Assembly (NCBI RefSeq): GCF_004804315.1
Contig: NZ_SRXX01000006.1
Coordinates: 62,001 to 126,000, forward strand
Origin: Flagellimonas onchidii
Lineage (GTDB): Bacteria; Bacteroidota; Bacteroidia; Flavobacteriales; Flavobacteriaceae
DNA: 64,000 bases
Direction: 5' to 3'
Shown here: piece by piece, positions 25,248 to 35,609 of the stretch
How the letters are laid out: every line of letters starts with the position of its first letter
How positions within the stretch are numbered: the first letter of the stretch is position 1
The notes under the pieces: model-generated
Seen by the model: the letters and a program-made list of their open reading frames with translations, nothing else
Database searches by the model: none
What the model was told of the DNA's origin: nothing
Translations under genes and position numbers: made by a program

Positions 25248-27638
25248 ATGACATTCACAACAAGGTTCAAAAGCCATTTTTTGTTTGCTCTAGCACTTGT
25301 ATCAACGTTTTGGAGTATAGAAGCCCAAGAAAAATCCGTTGAGTTTAGCGGAAAAGTGGTAGATAAAGCAACAGGAGAACCAGTGGCTTATGCAACGGTA
25401 ATGGCAGCCGATAACAATACAAAAACGGCAATAGTAGGAACGACCACATTAGAAGATGGGTCGTTTTCACTTAAAACAGATGCTTCCAACTACTATATTG
25501 AAGTCAGTTTTATCGGTTTTGAAAAAACTCGAATTGAGCCTCCAACAACCCAAAACTCAAAAATAGATTTGGGCGTCATAGCGATTTCCGAAGATGCTCA
25601 ACAGCTAGAAGAAGTTGTTGTTGAAGGTGAAGTCTCCAAAACCGTCTTCAAACTAGATAAACGAGTTTTCAACGTGGGCAAAGATTTGAGCAGTACCGGA
25701 GCTAGCGCTTTGGAAGTTTTAAATAACGTTCCTTCGGTAAATGTAAATATAGAAGGGCAAATCAGTTTAAGGGGAAGCCAGGGTGTACAAGTACTCATCA
25801 ATGGAAAGCCTTCTATAATCGCGAGTGATGAAAGTAATGCTTTAGGCACCATTACTGCCGATATGATAGACCGTGTAGAGGTAATTACCAATCCTTCTGC
25901 CAAGTATGATGCAGAAGGTACTTCTGGCATCATCAACATTGTCATCAAAAAAGAGGAACGCAAAGGTTTAAATGGTTCGGTTTCCGTCAACACTGGTGCT
26001 CCAGATAGCCATAGCGTGGGCATTAGCTTGAACAGGAGGACGGAAAAATTCAATCTTTTTACGCAGCTCGGTGCTGGGTATCGAGAACTTCCCAACGATT
26101 TGGAGAGTAGAAATACGGATTTGATCAATAATACAACTATACTGTCCAACGGTGAGGAATTCCGAAATGAAGCTTATTACAATTTTGTTTTGGGTACGGA
26201 TTACTATTTTAATCCGACCAGCGTATTAACCCTATCCGGGAATTTTGCCCTCGAAATTGAAGACCAACCTTCTACGACCAATTTTGCTTCGATAAATGGT
26301 GCTGATGTAACTACCGCAGAATGGGAAAGGAATGAGACAACAGAAGCAACCAACCCAAAGTTTCAGTATGAATTGCAGTATAAAAAGGATTTCCAAGGTA
26401 ATGAGGACCATACACTACTGTTTAGCGCATTGGGAAACTTTTTTGGCAAAGACCAATCTTCAGAATTCACGGACACTACCATTTCGGGTACCGATAATGA
26501 TGATATGCAACTTACCCGAACTGATTTTAAAGAGGCCGTATTTACCTTTAAATTGGATTACACAAAGCCTTTCACAGACGAGTTGACTTGGGAAACCGGG
26601 GCACAATATGTTCTTAACGATGTAAGCAACGATTATGAAGTCCAGAATTTAATCAATGGTGCTTTTCAGGTAGATCCAGGACTTACCAATATATTCGAAT
26701 ACGACCAAAAAGTATTGGGGGTATATACCACAGGAGCATATGAAGGCAAGAAATGGGGAGTAAAGGGTGGTCTACGCTTGGAGCAGACCAACTTGACCAC
26801 TTTTTTAATAAATACCGGAGAAGACAATTCACAGGACTATAATAACCTATTCCCCAGTTTTCATACGTCTTATAAATTTTCAGAAAAAGTTTCATTACAA
26901 GCGGGATATTCCAAGCGTATTTACAGACCTAGAATGTGGGACTTGAATCCTTTTTTCAATATTCGGAACAATTTTAGTATCCGACAAGGAAACCCAGAGC
27001 TTCTACCAGAGTTTACCGATTCTTATGAGCTTACCTCCATTTTCTTTATAGGGAAAACAGCTGTTAATCTTGGGGTATATTATCGCTATACAACAGATAT
27101 TATTGAGCGTGTCGCCACTTTTGAAAACAATGTAAGCACTTCAAGACCAGAGAACATTGGAACCAATAAAACCACTGGGATTGAATTCAATACCAAATAC
27201 AGTCCAGCTAAGTGGTTGACATTCAACGCTGACTTTAACTACAATCAGTTTACAAGGGAGGGTACCTTTGAAAATACCGTGTTTGATTTTAATGCGGATA
27301 GATGGTCATCAAAGCTTATGGGTAAAGTGAAGTTTCCTGCAGATATTGATCTTGAAGCTACCGGAAACTATCGGTCGAGCTATCAAACCGTGCAGGGCGA
27401 AACCAACGACAATCTTTTTATGGATCTAGGACTACGCAAAAAGCTCATGAAAGGTAAAGCCATTTTAAATTTGAGTGTACGTGATGTCTTCGCCTCCAGA
27501 ATAAGCGAAAACCAGATTGCCCAAGCCGATTTCGAGATATATAATCGTCGTCTGCGAGGTCGTTTTGTTGCCTTTGGCTTTAGTTATGGCTTTGGAAAAG
27601 GAGAAGCCATGCAGTATTCCGGCGGGAGAAGGAGGTAA
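25248..27638 (+). CDS. Outer-membrane beta-barrel receptor (TonB-dependent type)
   Basis: 796 aa. Signal peptide residues 1-26 ending AQE. A carboxypeptidase-regulatory-like domain (about 31-110, FSGKVVDKATGEPVAYATV) precedes a plug domain (about 118-215, with SLRGSQGVQVLINGKPS) and a C-terminal beta-barrel (to 796) of the outer-membrane beta-barrel family seen in flavobacteria. The ligand is unknown; there is no SusD partner, which argues against a polysaccharide-utilisation pair. It is divergent from the LytS/LytTR genes. A 7/8 -7 box (CACCTTTG) lies at 25221-25228, about 20 bases before the ATG. Confidence 0.88.
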   Translation: MTFTTRFKSHFLFALALVSTFWSIEAQEKSVEFSGKVVDKATGEPVAYATVMAADNNTKTAIVGTTTLEDGSFSLKTDASNYYIEVSFIGFEKTRIEPPTTQNSKIDLGVIAISEDAQQLEEVVVEGEVSKTVFKLDKRVFNVGKDLSSTGASALEVLNNVPSVNVNIEGQISLRGSQGVQVLINGKPSIIASDESNALGTITADMIDRVEVITNPSAKYDAEGTSGIINIVIKKEERKGLNGSVSVNTGAPDSHSVGISLNRRTEKFNLFTQLGAGYRELPNDLESRNTDLINNTTILSNGEEFRNEAYYNFVLGTDYYFNPTSVLTLSGNFALEIEDQPSTTNFASINGADVTTAEWERNETTEATNPKFQYELQYKKDFQGNEDHTLLFSALGNFFGKDQSSEFTDTTISGTDNDDMQLTRTDFKEAVFTFKLDYTKPFTDELTWETGAQYVLNDVSNDYEVQNLINGAFQVDPGLTNIFEYDQKVLGVYTTGAYEGKKWGVKGGLRLEQTNLTTFLINTGEDNSQDYNNLFPSFHTSYKFSEKVSLQAGYSKRIYRPRMWDLNPFFNIRNNFSIRQGNPELLPEFTDSYELTSIFFIGKTAVNLGVYYRYTTDIIERVATFENNVSTSRPENIGTNKTTGIEFNTKYSPAKWLTFNADFNYNQFTREGTFENTVFDFNADRWSSKLMGKVKFPADIDLEATGNYRSSYQTVQGETNDNLFMDLGLRKKLMKGKAILNLSVRDVFASRISENQIAQADFEIYNRRLRGRFVAFGFSYGFGKGEAMQYSGGRRR

Positions 27639-27678
27639 TTCCCGGCTTACTTAATCAAAATAACCGGTAACCATGGAG

Positions 27679-28440
27679 CTATCTGTTATTTAAAAAACTA
27701 AATGTAAAATCAATATCGTTAGCTTTACGAATAGGAATCAGTTCAACTCCGAAGGGATGATTTGTTGACCTAAGATAATACTGGTATCTTTCCAAGCTGG
27801 AATTCTCAAAATTCCTAATTACAGGAATACAAAAGACATGTCCCATAAGAAATTCAACGTGAGCTCCAAAATTCTTTTCTTCCTCTTCTTTTCTCTCCGC
27901 AAAACTTATTTCTGGATTTAGCAACAATTCATCAGAAGAAAGTACCGCCCCAAACTTTGGTTTAAAAATATATACAGGATAATCAGAGAGGTCATATCTT
28001 GCAAATTCACGGATAAAATTGAACCGTTCCTGATGTGAATCTTTTTTTATTCTTTCCCTTTCTTCCAAATACACTTTGTATATACCTCTTCTAAAAAGCC
28101 TACCCAGCTTCTCCTGAAACCCTCTACGCAGTTTGTATTTTGGCTTTGCGGTTATCTTTCTTCTTTTCCAATCAATTTTAAAAAACTCGGATTTATATCT
28201 TTTCCCTTTAGGAAGTTTACTTGTGTCCGTTAACAATAAATACTTTGAAATATTCAAAATCTCCTTCAAAACCAATTCTACAGAAGGAGACAATGGCTTA
28301 GGTGACCCAAAATAGTGATTACAGTCATCACAAACATTTTCACAGAAATTTTTCCCACCAAGTGATTTAGGAAATGTATGAGCTCTTTTATCAAAAGAGA
28401 CTTGTGGATTAGATCTACTGCACCAAATACATTTTCTCAC
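27679..28440 (-). CDS. HNH-motif protein of unknown role
   Basis: 253 aa. A zinc-finger-like HNH pattern occupies the N-terminus: Cys4, Cys7, His21, Cys37, Cys40, Asn41 and His42, with A-H-T-F-P-K-S-L-G-G between them. This is the layout of HNH_5/McrA-like nucleases. The rest is rich in Lys, Arg, Phe and Tyr and is not recognised. No methyltransferase, helicase or other defence gene is adjacent, so it is an orphan between the receptor gene and valS. It lies 11 bp after the valS... reading frame end on the opposite side of the stop (27,679-28,440 versus 28,452) and may be read through from valS. Nuclease activity is an inference. Confidence 0.6.
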   Translation of the reverse strand: MRKCIWCSRSNPQVSFDKRAHTFPKSLGGKNFCENVCDDCNHYFGSPKPLSPSVELVLKEILNISKYLLLTDTSKLPKGKRYKSEFFKIDWKRRKITAKPKYKLRRGFQEKLGRLFRRGIYKVYLEERERIKKDSHQERFNFIREFARYDLSDYPVYIFKPKFGAVLSSDELLLNPEISFAERKEEEEKNFGAHVEFLMGHVFCIPVIRNFENSSLERYQYYLRSTNHPFGVELIPIRKANDIDFTFSFLNNR

Positions 28441-28451
28441 AAAATCAACAT

Positions 28452-31082
28452 TTAGGAGTCATCCAAGCTTGCCAAGCTTTTTTCCAAGGTCTCAATTTTA
28501 GCTTCAGCATCAGCGGCTTTCTTCTTTTCAATGGCTACCACCTTTTCAGGGGCGTTGTTCACAAAGCGCTCGTTGCTCAACTTCTTTTGCACAGATTGCA
28601 GAAAGCCTCGGGTATAGTTCAATTCCTCGGTAATCTTCTTGATCTCCGCTTCAACATCAATGGCACCGCTCATTGGAATAAAATATTCGTTGCTCTTTAC
28701 CCTAAAGCTCAATGCGCCATCCAAAGGAGCTTCTACCATTTCAATATTTGAAAGATTACCCAGTTTGGTAATAATAGCATCCATACCGTTACTCATCTTT
28801 TCGCTATTTAAAACGAAAAGTTCCAGTGCTTCTCTTTGAGGGATGTTTTTTTCCTTTCGTATGGTTCGAATCCCCGAAATTACTTCGGATGCAAAATCAA
28901 AACCAGAAATCAAGGAAACATTTGTCTCCTCTTGCTTAGGCCAACTTGACACTATCAATGCTTGCTCGGGGGTACGCTCCGCTATGTGTTGCCACACTTC
29001 TTCCGATAAAAAGGGCATGAAGGGATGTAAAATCTTTAGATTTTGTTCAAACAAGTGGATAACCGCATCAAATGTGGTCTGATCAATTGGTTTTTGGTAG
29101 GCAGGTTTTACAATTTCCAACAACCAAGAACAGAAATCATCCCAAACCAGTTTGTAGATAGCCATTAACGCGTCCGAAATTCGGTATTTGGAGAAATGAT
29201 CTTCAATTTCGGCCAATGTTTGATTGAATTTCGCCGTATACCAGTCAATTCCAATCTTTGCTGATTCAGGTTGAGGCAAATCGGCAACTTCCCAGCCTTT
29301 TACCAATCGAAAAGCATTCCATATTTTATTGGCAAAGTTTTTCCCTTGTTGACAAAGTGCTTCGTCGAACATCAAATCATTTCCAGCCGCGGAACTCAAT
29401 AGGAGTCCCACACGAACACCATCCGCACCAAAATCCTCGATTAATTTAAGGGCATCTGGCGAGTTGCCCAATTGTTTTGACATTTTTCGACGTTGTTTGT
29501 CTCGTACCAGACCAGTCAAATACACATTTTCAAAGGGCCGTTTGCCTTGATATTCGTATCCAGAGATAATCATACGAGCTACCCAGAAAAACAAAATGTC
29601 AGGTCCGGTAACCAAATCACTGGTTGGGTAGTAGTAATTTATTTCTTCATTTTCCGGTTCCAAAATGCCTCCAAAAACGCTGATGGGCCATAACCAGGAT
29701 GAGAACCAAGTATCGAGCACATCTGAATCCTGACGTAAGTCCGAATCTTGGATTTTTGGATTTTTGGACTGAGTCTTCTTCAGTGCTTCTTGCCTAGTTT
29801 CCGCTACAACAAAATCATCTTTTCCGTCACCAAAATAGTAAGCAGGAATTTGCTGTCCCCACCACAGCTGACGGGAAATATTCCAATCCCGGATGTTTTC
29901 CATCCAATGGCGGTAGGTGTTTTCAAACTTCTTTGGATATAATTTAATATCATCTGTCTTTAATACCCCATCAATGGCAGGTTTTGCCAATCCTTCCATT
30001 TTCAGGAACCATTGATCGGACAAACGAGGTTCAATCACAGCTTTGGTTCTTTCTGATGTACCAACTTTGTTGGTATGCTGCTCTGTTTTCACCAAAAACC
30101 CCTTTTCTTCCAGTTCTTTGGAGATTTCTTTTCGTACCACAAAACGGTCTTTGCCCTGGTAGTGCAATCCGTAGGAATTAAGTGTCGCATCTTCATTAAA
30201 GATGTCGACAACCTCCAAATTATGTTTATCTCCAAGGTTTTTGTCATTTTCATCGTGTGCTGGGGTTACTTTTAAACAACCAGTACCAAATTCAATATCC
30301 ACATACTCATCTTCAATAATTGGAATGATGCGATTGCAGATAGGCACAATCACCTTTTTTCCTCTTAAATGGTGGTATCTCTCATCATTTGGATTGATGC
30401 AGACGGCAGTATCACCCAAAATAGTCTCGGGACGAGTGGTTGCGATGGTCACTTTTTCGTCCGAACCTTCAATTTGATAAGCCAAATAGTATAGATTACC
30501 CTGTCTTTCTTCATAAATAACCTCCTCATCAGAAAGGGTGGTTTTGGCTTCTGGATCCCAGTTAACCATTCTGTACCCTCTGTAAATCAAGCCTTTTTCG
30601 TATAAATCCACAAAAACCTTGATTACTGAGGCTGACATATCGTCATCCATGGTAAATTTAGTTCTGTCCCAATCACAGGAACAACCCAATTTTTTAAGCT
30701 GTTGCAAAATTACCCCACCATATTCATTGGTCCAATCCCAGGCATGCTTTAGGAATTCTTCCCTAGACAGATTGGCCTTATCAATACCTTCATCCTTCAG
30801 TTTTGCCACTACTTTAGCTTCGGTGGCTATGGAAGCATGATCCATACCAGGCACCCAACAAGCATTTTTGCCCAACAAACGTGCTCTACGGATAAGTACA
30901 TCTTGAAGGGTATTATTGAGCATATGCCCCATATGTAGCACCCCAGTGACATTAGGGGGAGGTATGACTATGGTATAAGGTTCCCTGTCATCGGGTTTTG
31001 AACTAAAAAAATCATGCTTTGTCCAGTAGTTGTACCAGTGCTCTTCTACCCTATTGGGCTCATATTTTGATGGAATTTCCAT
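28452..31082 (-). CDS. valS: Valine--tRNA ligase
   Basis: 876 aa class I aminoacyl-tRNA synthetase. The HIGH-type motif appears as [10 protein letters not shown] near 43-52 and the KMSKS-type motif as KMSKQLGN near 533-540. The editing domain has [10 protein letters not shown] near 215-224. A C-terminal coiled-coil arm (about 810-876) of the ValRS type is present, with a run of Lys/Glu heptads. Length agrees with the bacterial enzyme. It is read from a -33/-7 promoter at 31192-31221, giving a leader of roughly 100 nt, in which I found no T-box (T-boxes are not expected in this phylum). Confidence 0.97.
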   Translation of the reverse strand: MEIPSKYEPNRVEEHWYNYWTKHDFFSSKPDDREPYTIVIPPPNVTGVLHMGHMLNNTLQDVLIRRARLLGKNACWVPGMDHASIATEAKVVAKLKDEGIDKANLSREEFLKHAWDWTNEYGGVILQQLKKLGCSCDWDRTKFTMDDDMSASVIKVFVDLYEKGLIYRGYRMVNWDPEAKTTLSDEEVIYEERQGNLYYLAYQIEGSDEKVTIATTRPETILGDTAVCINPNDERYHHLRGKKVIVPICNRIIPIIEDEYVDIEFGTGCLKVTPAHDENDKNLGDKHNLEVVDIFNEDATLNSYGLHYQGKDRFVVRKEISKELEEKGFLVKTEQHTNKVGTSERTKAVIEPRLSDQWFLKMEGLAKPAIDGVLKTDDIKLYPKKFENTYRHWMENIRDWNISRQLWWGQQIPAYYFGDGKDDFVVAETRQEALKKTQSKNPKIQDSDLRQDSDVLDTWFSSWLWPISVFGGILEPENEEINYYYPTSDLVTGPDILFFWVARMIISGYEYQGKRPFENVYLTGLVRDKQRRKMSKQLGNSPDALKLIEDFGADGVRVGLLLSSAAGNDLMFDEALCQQGKNFANKIWNAFRLVKGWEVADLPQPESAKIGIDWYTAKFNQTLAEIEDHFSKYRISDALMAIYKLVWDDFCSWLLEIVKPAYQKPIDQTTFDAVIHLFEQNLKILHPFMPFLSEEVWQHIAERTPEQALIVSSWPKQEETNVSLISGFDFASEVISGIRTIRKEKNIPQREALELFVLNSEKMSNGMDAIITKLGNLSNIEMVEAPLDGALSFRVKSNEYFIPMSGAIDVEAEIKKITEELNYTRGFLQSVQKKLSNERFVNNAPEKVVAIEKKKAADAEAKIETLEKSLASLDDS

Positions 31083-31191
31083 TTTTCGGTATAGTTTTTG
31101 TCTAATTTGACCCGGATTGGTGTCGGGAAGGCATTTTGCAATATTAAATTATTGTAATTCCTCGGCTGAAAGCCAATCCTGAAATACGAAA

Positions 31192-31221
31192 CAAAAATAA
31201 GTAACGTTATTACATAACAAA
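31192..31221 (-). promoter_or_regulatory. valS: Promoter of valS
   Basis: Minus-strand -7 box TATTTTTG (31199-31192) with a -33 TTTG at 31221-31218, separated by 18 bases, both matching the Bacteroidota consensus. The predicted leader is about 100 nt. It is back to back with the DUF1573 promoter. Confidence 0.5.
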
Positions 31222-31226
31222 AGAAT

Positions 31227-31258
31227 TTTGGATGCAGGTGTGAAAACATTTACATTTG
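31227..31258 (+). promoter_or_regulatory. Promoter of the DUF1573 gene
   Basis: TTTG at 31227-31230 and TACATTTG at 31251-31258 with a 20-base spacer, a full -33/-7 match. It rules out the TTG at 31228 as the gene start. Confidence 0.6.
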
Positions 31259-31278
31259 GAGTTCACCCAAAACTAGAA

Positions 31279-31668
31279 ATGATGAAAAAATCTGTACTCA
31301 TGTTGTTTGTTGGGCTTCTTTCTTTAGGTACCTACGCCCAAGAAGCTACTGCAAAGATTGAATTTAAGAGCGAGACCATTGATTATGGTGAAATCGACAA
31401 AGGCAGTGATGGTGTTCGAGTGTTCGAATTTACCAATACCGGTACTGCACCTTTGGTAATCAGTAATGTAAAATCCAGTTGTGGATGTACTATTCCCAAA
31501 AAGCCGGAAGATCCTATTTTACCAGGTAAAACAGGTCAAATTCAGGTGAAATATGATACGAAAAGGGTTGGCCCAATTAGAAAGGCCATCACGGTTACTT
31601 CTAATGCGGATACACCCACAAAGGTTCTAAAAATAAAAGGAACTGTTAAGGCCGAAGGAGCCAAATAG
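31279..31668 (+). CDS. DUF1573 secreted protein
   Basis: 129 aa from ATG 31279 (a second ATG follows immediately). An upstream in-frame TTG at 31228 lies inside the promoter and is rejected. Signal peptide residues 1-20 ending TYAQ. The body is one DUF1573 immunoglobulin-like domain: F-x-x-x-x-I-D-Y-G near 28-36, F-x-F-T-N-T-G near 48-54 and SSCGCTIP near 66-73, the conserved two-cysteine motif. Such proteins are very common in Bacteroidota and their role is unsettled. A strong bidirectional terminator follows. Confidence 0.88.
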   Translation: MMKKSVLMLFVGLLSLGTYAQEATAKIEFKSETIDYGEIDKGSDGVRVFEFTNTGTAPLVISNVKSSCGCTIPKKPEDPILPGKTGQIQVKYDTKRVGPIRKAITVTSNADTPTKVLKIKGTVKAEGAK

Positions 31669-31688
31669 ATATAAAGAATACAATAAAG

Positions 31689-31721
31689 AAGGCCTTTCCA
31701 TTTTATGGAAGGGCTTTTTTT
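31689..31721. terminator. Bidirectional hairpin terminator
   Basis: A 13-bp stem (31689-31701 pairing with 31705-31717, two G-T wobbles) with a TTT loop, flanked by A-rich and T-rich tails. It serves the DUF1573 gene and the convergent aspartyl protease gene. Confidence 0.75.
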
Positions 31722-33054
31722 ATTCAAAAACATTTTTTAGAACAAAGGAAAAGAGCAAGTCCCGATTATATCGTTCTATAAGTACGCGAACGCGTTTTCC
31801 TTCCTTTTCATTCAACATTTTTAAAACTTCCTGAAGTTTATAATTGTGAATTTTTTTTCCATTCACCGCAAGTATAACATCACCTTCCTTTAATCCCGCC
31901 TCTGCTGCAGGGCTTCCTGCGCGAATCCCCGAAACAATTATTTCAGGAACAAGGCTCAATCGGGTTTTATTTTCCAAAAGAATTTGAACATTCCCAAAGG
32001 TGTTATCGTCATTTCTCACTATACCGTTAAGATCTGCAATACTTTCGGCTATATAACGCAATCCATTGTGTTGCAACGCAATTCCGGACATATTATAATG
32101 AAAGGGGGACCTAAAGTTCGCGTTCTTTTTAAGATTTACAAATCCTGTATTATAGTCAAAAATAATATTGAATCGTTTCAGAATTTCTCCACCGACACTC
32201 CCATTGCGGTCCGCAAGATTTTTAACAAATGAAAAAGATTCTCTATATGGAAATGCCGCTTTAGCATCTTTGAGCTCAAAGTTTCCAATTTTTATACCAC
32301 TTACTTTGGTCCGTTTCCCAAAAATATCCCCGCTTAGCCCCCTTCCTAGATAATCCTCATAGTTTTTTTCCGGAATCTCCAAACCTTTATCAGGTTGATG
32401 AAAAAGCCAAAGAGCATCGCTACTTCCTGTGTCAACCAATAGCTTGACAGGGATGTTTTCTTCATCTTTCATTAAAACGGTACCTTCTACATAAGCTTTT
32501 CTATTTTCAATCGTGAGTGGTATTATCTCAGAACGGGAATTGAAATTATATTTATAGAGATCCGGGTTATGAAGTTTAATATGATTGGTTCCATAATTTA
32601 TTTCAACAACAAAATCCCTAAACAAATCGTAACCCAAAATTCCATGTACAGGTATCCCCAAAGATGTGGAAAAGTTGATTTCCTTATCCAACACCACATA
32701 TAGGCCTTGGTTATTGTTCCTTGCTTTTCCGAGTTTAAAGGAATTCCCCATGGAACTCAGTGCTTTTATGGGTTCACCCCCGCCAAGCCCATTTATGGTT
32801 ACTTCTGAAACATTATTTATCTGTATGGAATCTGTATCGGAAAGATTAAACAAAATTGGTCTACTTACTCCTGAATCCAGCACAAATTTCAAATTGGAGC
32901 CATTGACCTCAATGGGTATTATAATCAGATTATTGACCAGTTCAAATTTGACTTTTTGAAACTTTTGAGTTTTTGGCAATCTATAACTCTGTGCCGAAAC
33001 CAAAAAAGGAAGTGCCACAAAAAGAATCACAAAAAAATGTAGGTTTTTTTTCAA
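31720..33054 (-). CDS. Retropepsin-like aspartyl protease with PDZ domain
   Basis: 444 aa. Signal peptide 1-22 ending VSAQS. Two aspartyl-protease half-domains are visible: V-L-D-S-G near 58-62 and L-V-D-T-G-S-S near 207-213; the first uses Ser where Thr is usual, which is tolerated in the family. A PDZ domain occupies about 340-440, with G-I-R-A-G-S-P-A-A-E-A-G-L near 380-392. The combination is known from Bacteroidota periplasmic proteins of unknown substrate. A 7/8 -7 box is at 33092-33099. Enzymatic activity is likely but unproven. Confidence 0.85.
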   Translation of the reverse strand: MKKNLHFFVILFVALPFLVSAQSYRLPKTQKFQKVKFELVNNLIIIPIEVNGSNLKFVLDSGVSRPILFNLSDTDSIQINNVSEVTINGLGGGEPIKALSSMGNSFKLGKARNNNQGLYVVLDKEINFSTSLGIPVHGILGYDLFRDFVVEINYGTNHIKLHNPDLYKYNFNSRSEIIPLTIENRKAYVEGTVLMKDEENIPVKLLVDTGSSDALWLFHQPDKGLEIPEKNYEDYLGRGLSGDIFGKRTKVSGIKIGNFELKDAKAAFPYRESFSFVKNLADRNGSVGGEILKRFNIIFDYNTGFVNLKKNANFRSPFHYNMSGIALQHNGLRYIAESIADLNGIVRNDDNTFGNVQILLENKTRLSLVPEIIVSGIRAGSPAAEAGLKEGDVILAVNGKKIHNYKLQEVLKMLNEKEGKRVRVLIERYNRDLLFSFVLKNVFE

Positions 33055-33202
33055 TTTGCTTACTTCTATAGGGTTATCTCTTTTAAATATACAAAATAAT
33101 CATAGACATATTTGTTAATTTAACATTCTGTTCCGATTCAAATAAAAGCTTATTGAGTTGCTTTCGACTATTGGTTTTCCCATTTTTGCTAAAAATTAAT
33201 GC

Positions 33203-34393
33203 ATGCCAGGAATATCCAAAAAAGGGAGGCAAATGCCTGCCTCACCTATTCGAAAGTTGGTTCCCTACGCCGAAGAGGCCAAAAAAAAAGGCACACAAGT
33301 CATACATCTGAATATTGGACAACCTGATATCAAGACTCCAAAAATAGCCTTGGATGCTGTTCGCAATCATAATATTGAGGTGTTGGCCTATAGCATGACG
33401 GAAGGCTCTGAAGCGTATAGAACCAAAATAGCTGCTTATTACGAAAAAAAAGATATTCATGTCACTTCCAATGAGATTATTGTTACCACTGGAGGTTCAG
33501 AAGCGCTATCGTTTGTCATGGGTACCATTATGGATGCTGATGATGAAATTATAATTCCAGAGCCGTTCTATGCCAATTATAATGGATTTGCAACAGCTCT
33601 TGGTGTAAAGGTGGTTCCTATAGTTTCAAAAATTGATGACAATTTTGCGTTACCCCCAATTTCAGACTTTGAAAAACTGATAACTTCCAAAACCAAGGCT
33701 ATTCTAATTTGCAATCCTGGCAACCCGACGGGTTATCTATACAGTGAGCAAGAGATAAAGCAACTGGCCGAATTGGTCAAAAAACATAATCTTTTTCTCA
33801 TCGCGGATGAGGTCTATAGGGAATTTACCTATGATGGTAGAGAACATTATTCCATTTTACAGGAGGATGGCTTGGAAGAACATGCCATAATTGTGGATTC
33901 TGTTTCAAAAAGATACAGCATGTGTGGTGCCCGCATTGGGTGTTTGGTCTCAAAAAACAAAACGGTGGTTCAAACGGCACTCAAGTTTGCGCAGGCCCGT
34001 TTGTCACCCCCTACTTTTGCACAAATCGCCAGCGAGGCCGCATTGGAAACTCCCCAGTCATATTTTAACGACGTAATTCATGAATATGCCGAAAGAAGGG
34101 ACATTCTTATTTCGGAACTCCAAAAATTACCTGGGGTTCGCGTTGCAATTCCGCAAGGTGCCTTTTATTGCGTAGTTGAACTTCCCGTTTCCAATTCAGA
34201 TGATTTTGCCCAATGGTTGCTTGAAAAATTCGAAATGGATGGACATACCGTTATGGTTGCACCTGCCGCTGGGTTTTATGCTACAAATGGGTTGGGAACC
34301 AATCAAATCAGAATAGCGTATGTCCTAGAGAAGCCACTACTTATAAAAGCGGTACAAATTTTGGGTGAAGCTTTAAAAAAGTATAGTAATTAA
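33203..34393 (+). CDS. Class I/II pyridoxal-phosphate aminotransferase
   Basis: 396 aa cytosolic fold-type I PLP enzyme. NIGQPDIKTP near 36-45, the GG-S-E-A loop near 97-101, NPGNPTG near 174-180, DEVYREF near 203-209 and SKRYSMCGARIG near 236-247 hold the PLP-binding Asn, Asp and Lys (Lys237). R-I-A-Y-V near 373-377 gives the carboxylate-binding Arg. The substrate pair is not decided by sequence; aspartate/tyrosine-type activity is most common. The next gene, murB, starts on the base after its stop. Confidence 0.9.
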   Translation: MPGISKKGRQMPASPIRKLVPYAEEAKKKGTQVIHLNIGQPDIKTPKIALDAVRNHNIEVLAYSMTEGSEAYRTKIAAYYEKKDIHVTSNEIIVTTGGSEALSFVMGTIMDADDEIIIPEPFYANYNGFATALGVKVVPIVSKIDDNFALPPISDFEKLITSKTKAILICNPGNPTGYLYSEQEIKQLAELVKKHNLFLIADEVYREFTYDGREHYSILQEDGLEEHAIIVDSVSKRYSMCGARIGCLVSKNKTVVQTALKFAQARLSPPTFAQIASEAALETPQSYFNDVIHEYAERRDILISELQKLPGVRVAIPQGAFYCVVELPVSNSDDFAQWLLEKFEMDGHTVMVAPAAGFYATNGLGTNQIRIAYVLEKPLLIKAVQILGEALKKYSN

Positions 34394-35410
34394 GTGAATA
34401 TACAGGAAAACATATCGCTTAAGAACTACAATACCTTTGGTATAGATGTCAAGGCCAAGGCCTTTGTTGAAATCAATGGACTGGCCCAGCTCCAAAAGGT
34501 ATTGGAGTTAAAAGCGTATCCAGACAAGTTCATTTTGAGTGGTGGAAGTAATATGTTGCTCACCAAAGATATTGATGCACTGGTAATGCACATCAACCTT
34601 AAGGGCATCACGGTGCTGGAAGAAAATGATGATGAAGTCATTATAAAGGTGATGGCTGGAGAAAACTGGCACGATTTGGTATTATGGAGTCTTAACAAAG
34701 GATATGGCGGACTTGAAAACCTTTCATTGATTCCTGGTAATGTGGGAACTGCACCTATTCAGAATATCGGTGCCTATGGAGTAGAGCTCAAGGATGTGTT
34801 TGAAAGTTGTGCCGCAATGGAAATCAGAACTGGTGAACTGGTTGCTTTCAGCAATGATCAGTGCGAGTTCAGTTATCGGGACTCCATATTCAAAAACGAA
34901 GCAAAGGGAAAATATATTATTACTTCGGTAGCACTAAAGTTGTCCAAAACAAATCATACGCTGAATACCGGATACGGAGCAATTGAAGACCAGCTTAGGA
35001 AAAATGGAGTTGTGTATCCTACTATTAAAGATATTTCCGATGCGGTTATAGCCATCCGGCAAAGCAAACTACCCGACCCCATGGAAATAGGGAACAGCGG
35101 AAGCTTTTTCAAAAACCCTGTAATTTCTAGAAAAACATACCAAAAGCTTAAAAAACATCATCCCGATTTACCATCATATCAAGTCGACGAAGATCAGTAC
35201 AAAATCCCTGCGGGTTGGCTCATTGAGCAATGCGGATTGAAAGGAGAGCGTTACGGTGACGCTGGGGTACATGAAAAGCAAGCTTTGGTATTGGTAAATT
35301 ACGGAAACGCAACAGGGTTGGAAATTCTTGAATTGGCAGAGTTGGTTCAAAAAACAGTGAGTCAAAAATTCAACATCCATATAAATCCTGAAGTTAATAT
35401 CATAAAATAA
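34394..35410 (+). CDS. murB: UDP-N-acetylenolpyruvoylglucosamine reductase
   Basis: 338 aa, GTG start directly following the aminotransferase stop. The FAD-dependent enzyme makes UDP-MurNAc for peptidoglycan. N-T-F-G-I near 11-15 (substrate Arg/His region), L-S-G-G-S-N-M-L near 45-52, N-L-S-L-I-P-G-N-V-G near 109-118, Y-R-D-S-I-F-K near 158-164, and G-S-F-F-K-N-P near 235-241 with the catalytic Ser, all match E. coli type-I MurB. Length (342 in E. coli) agrees. A hairpin follows the stop. Confidence 0.95.
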   Translation: MNIQENISLKNYNTFGIDVKAKAFVEINGLAQLQKVLELKAYPDKFILSGGSNMLLTKDIDALVMHINLKGITVLEENDDEVIIKVMAGENWHDLVLWSLNKGYGGLENLSLIPGNVGTAPIQNIGAYGVELKDVFESCAAMEIRTGELVAFSNDQCEFSYRDSIFKNEAKGKYIITSVALKLSKTNHTLNTGYGAIEDQLRKNGVVYPTIKDISDAVIAIRQSKLPDPMEIGNSGSFFKNPVISRKTYQKLKKHHPDLPSYQVDEDQYKIPAGWLIEQCGLKGERYGDAGVHEKQALVLVNYGNATGLEILELAELVQKTVSQKFNIHINPEVNIIK

Positions 35411-35438
35411 CCCCTGCATTGAAACAATAACAGGGGTT
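35409..35438 (+). terminator. Hairpin after murB
   Basis: AACCCCTG at 35409-35416 pairs with CAGGGGTT at 35431-35438, and ATTG/CAAT extends the stem inside. There is no long T-run, so it is a weaker terminator candidate. Confidence 0.5.
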
Positions 35439-35609
35439 ATACCAAACCAAACTAACCAAAATTTTTATGCTTTGAGGAATAATTGCTGGCTTTACAAAAC
35501 TTTAGGATTCCAACAAATAATCCTTTTTCTTACTTAACGTTGTTGTATATACGAGATAAACAGTATTTTAGATTTTAGCCCCTAGAAATTTTACCTTAAC
35601 CACCCTTTG

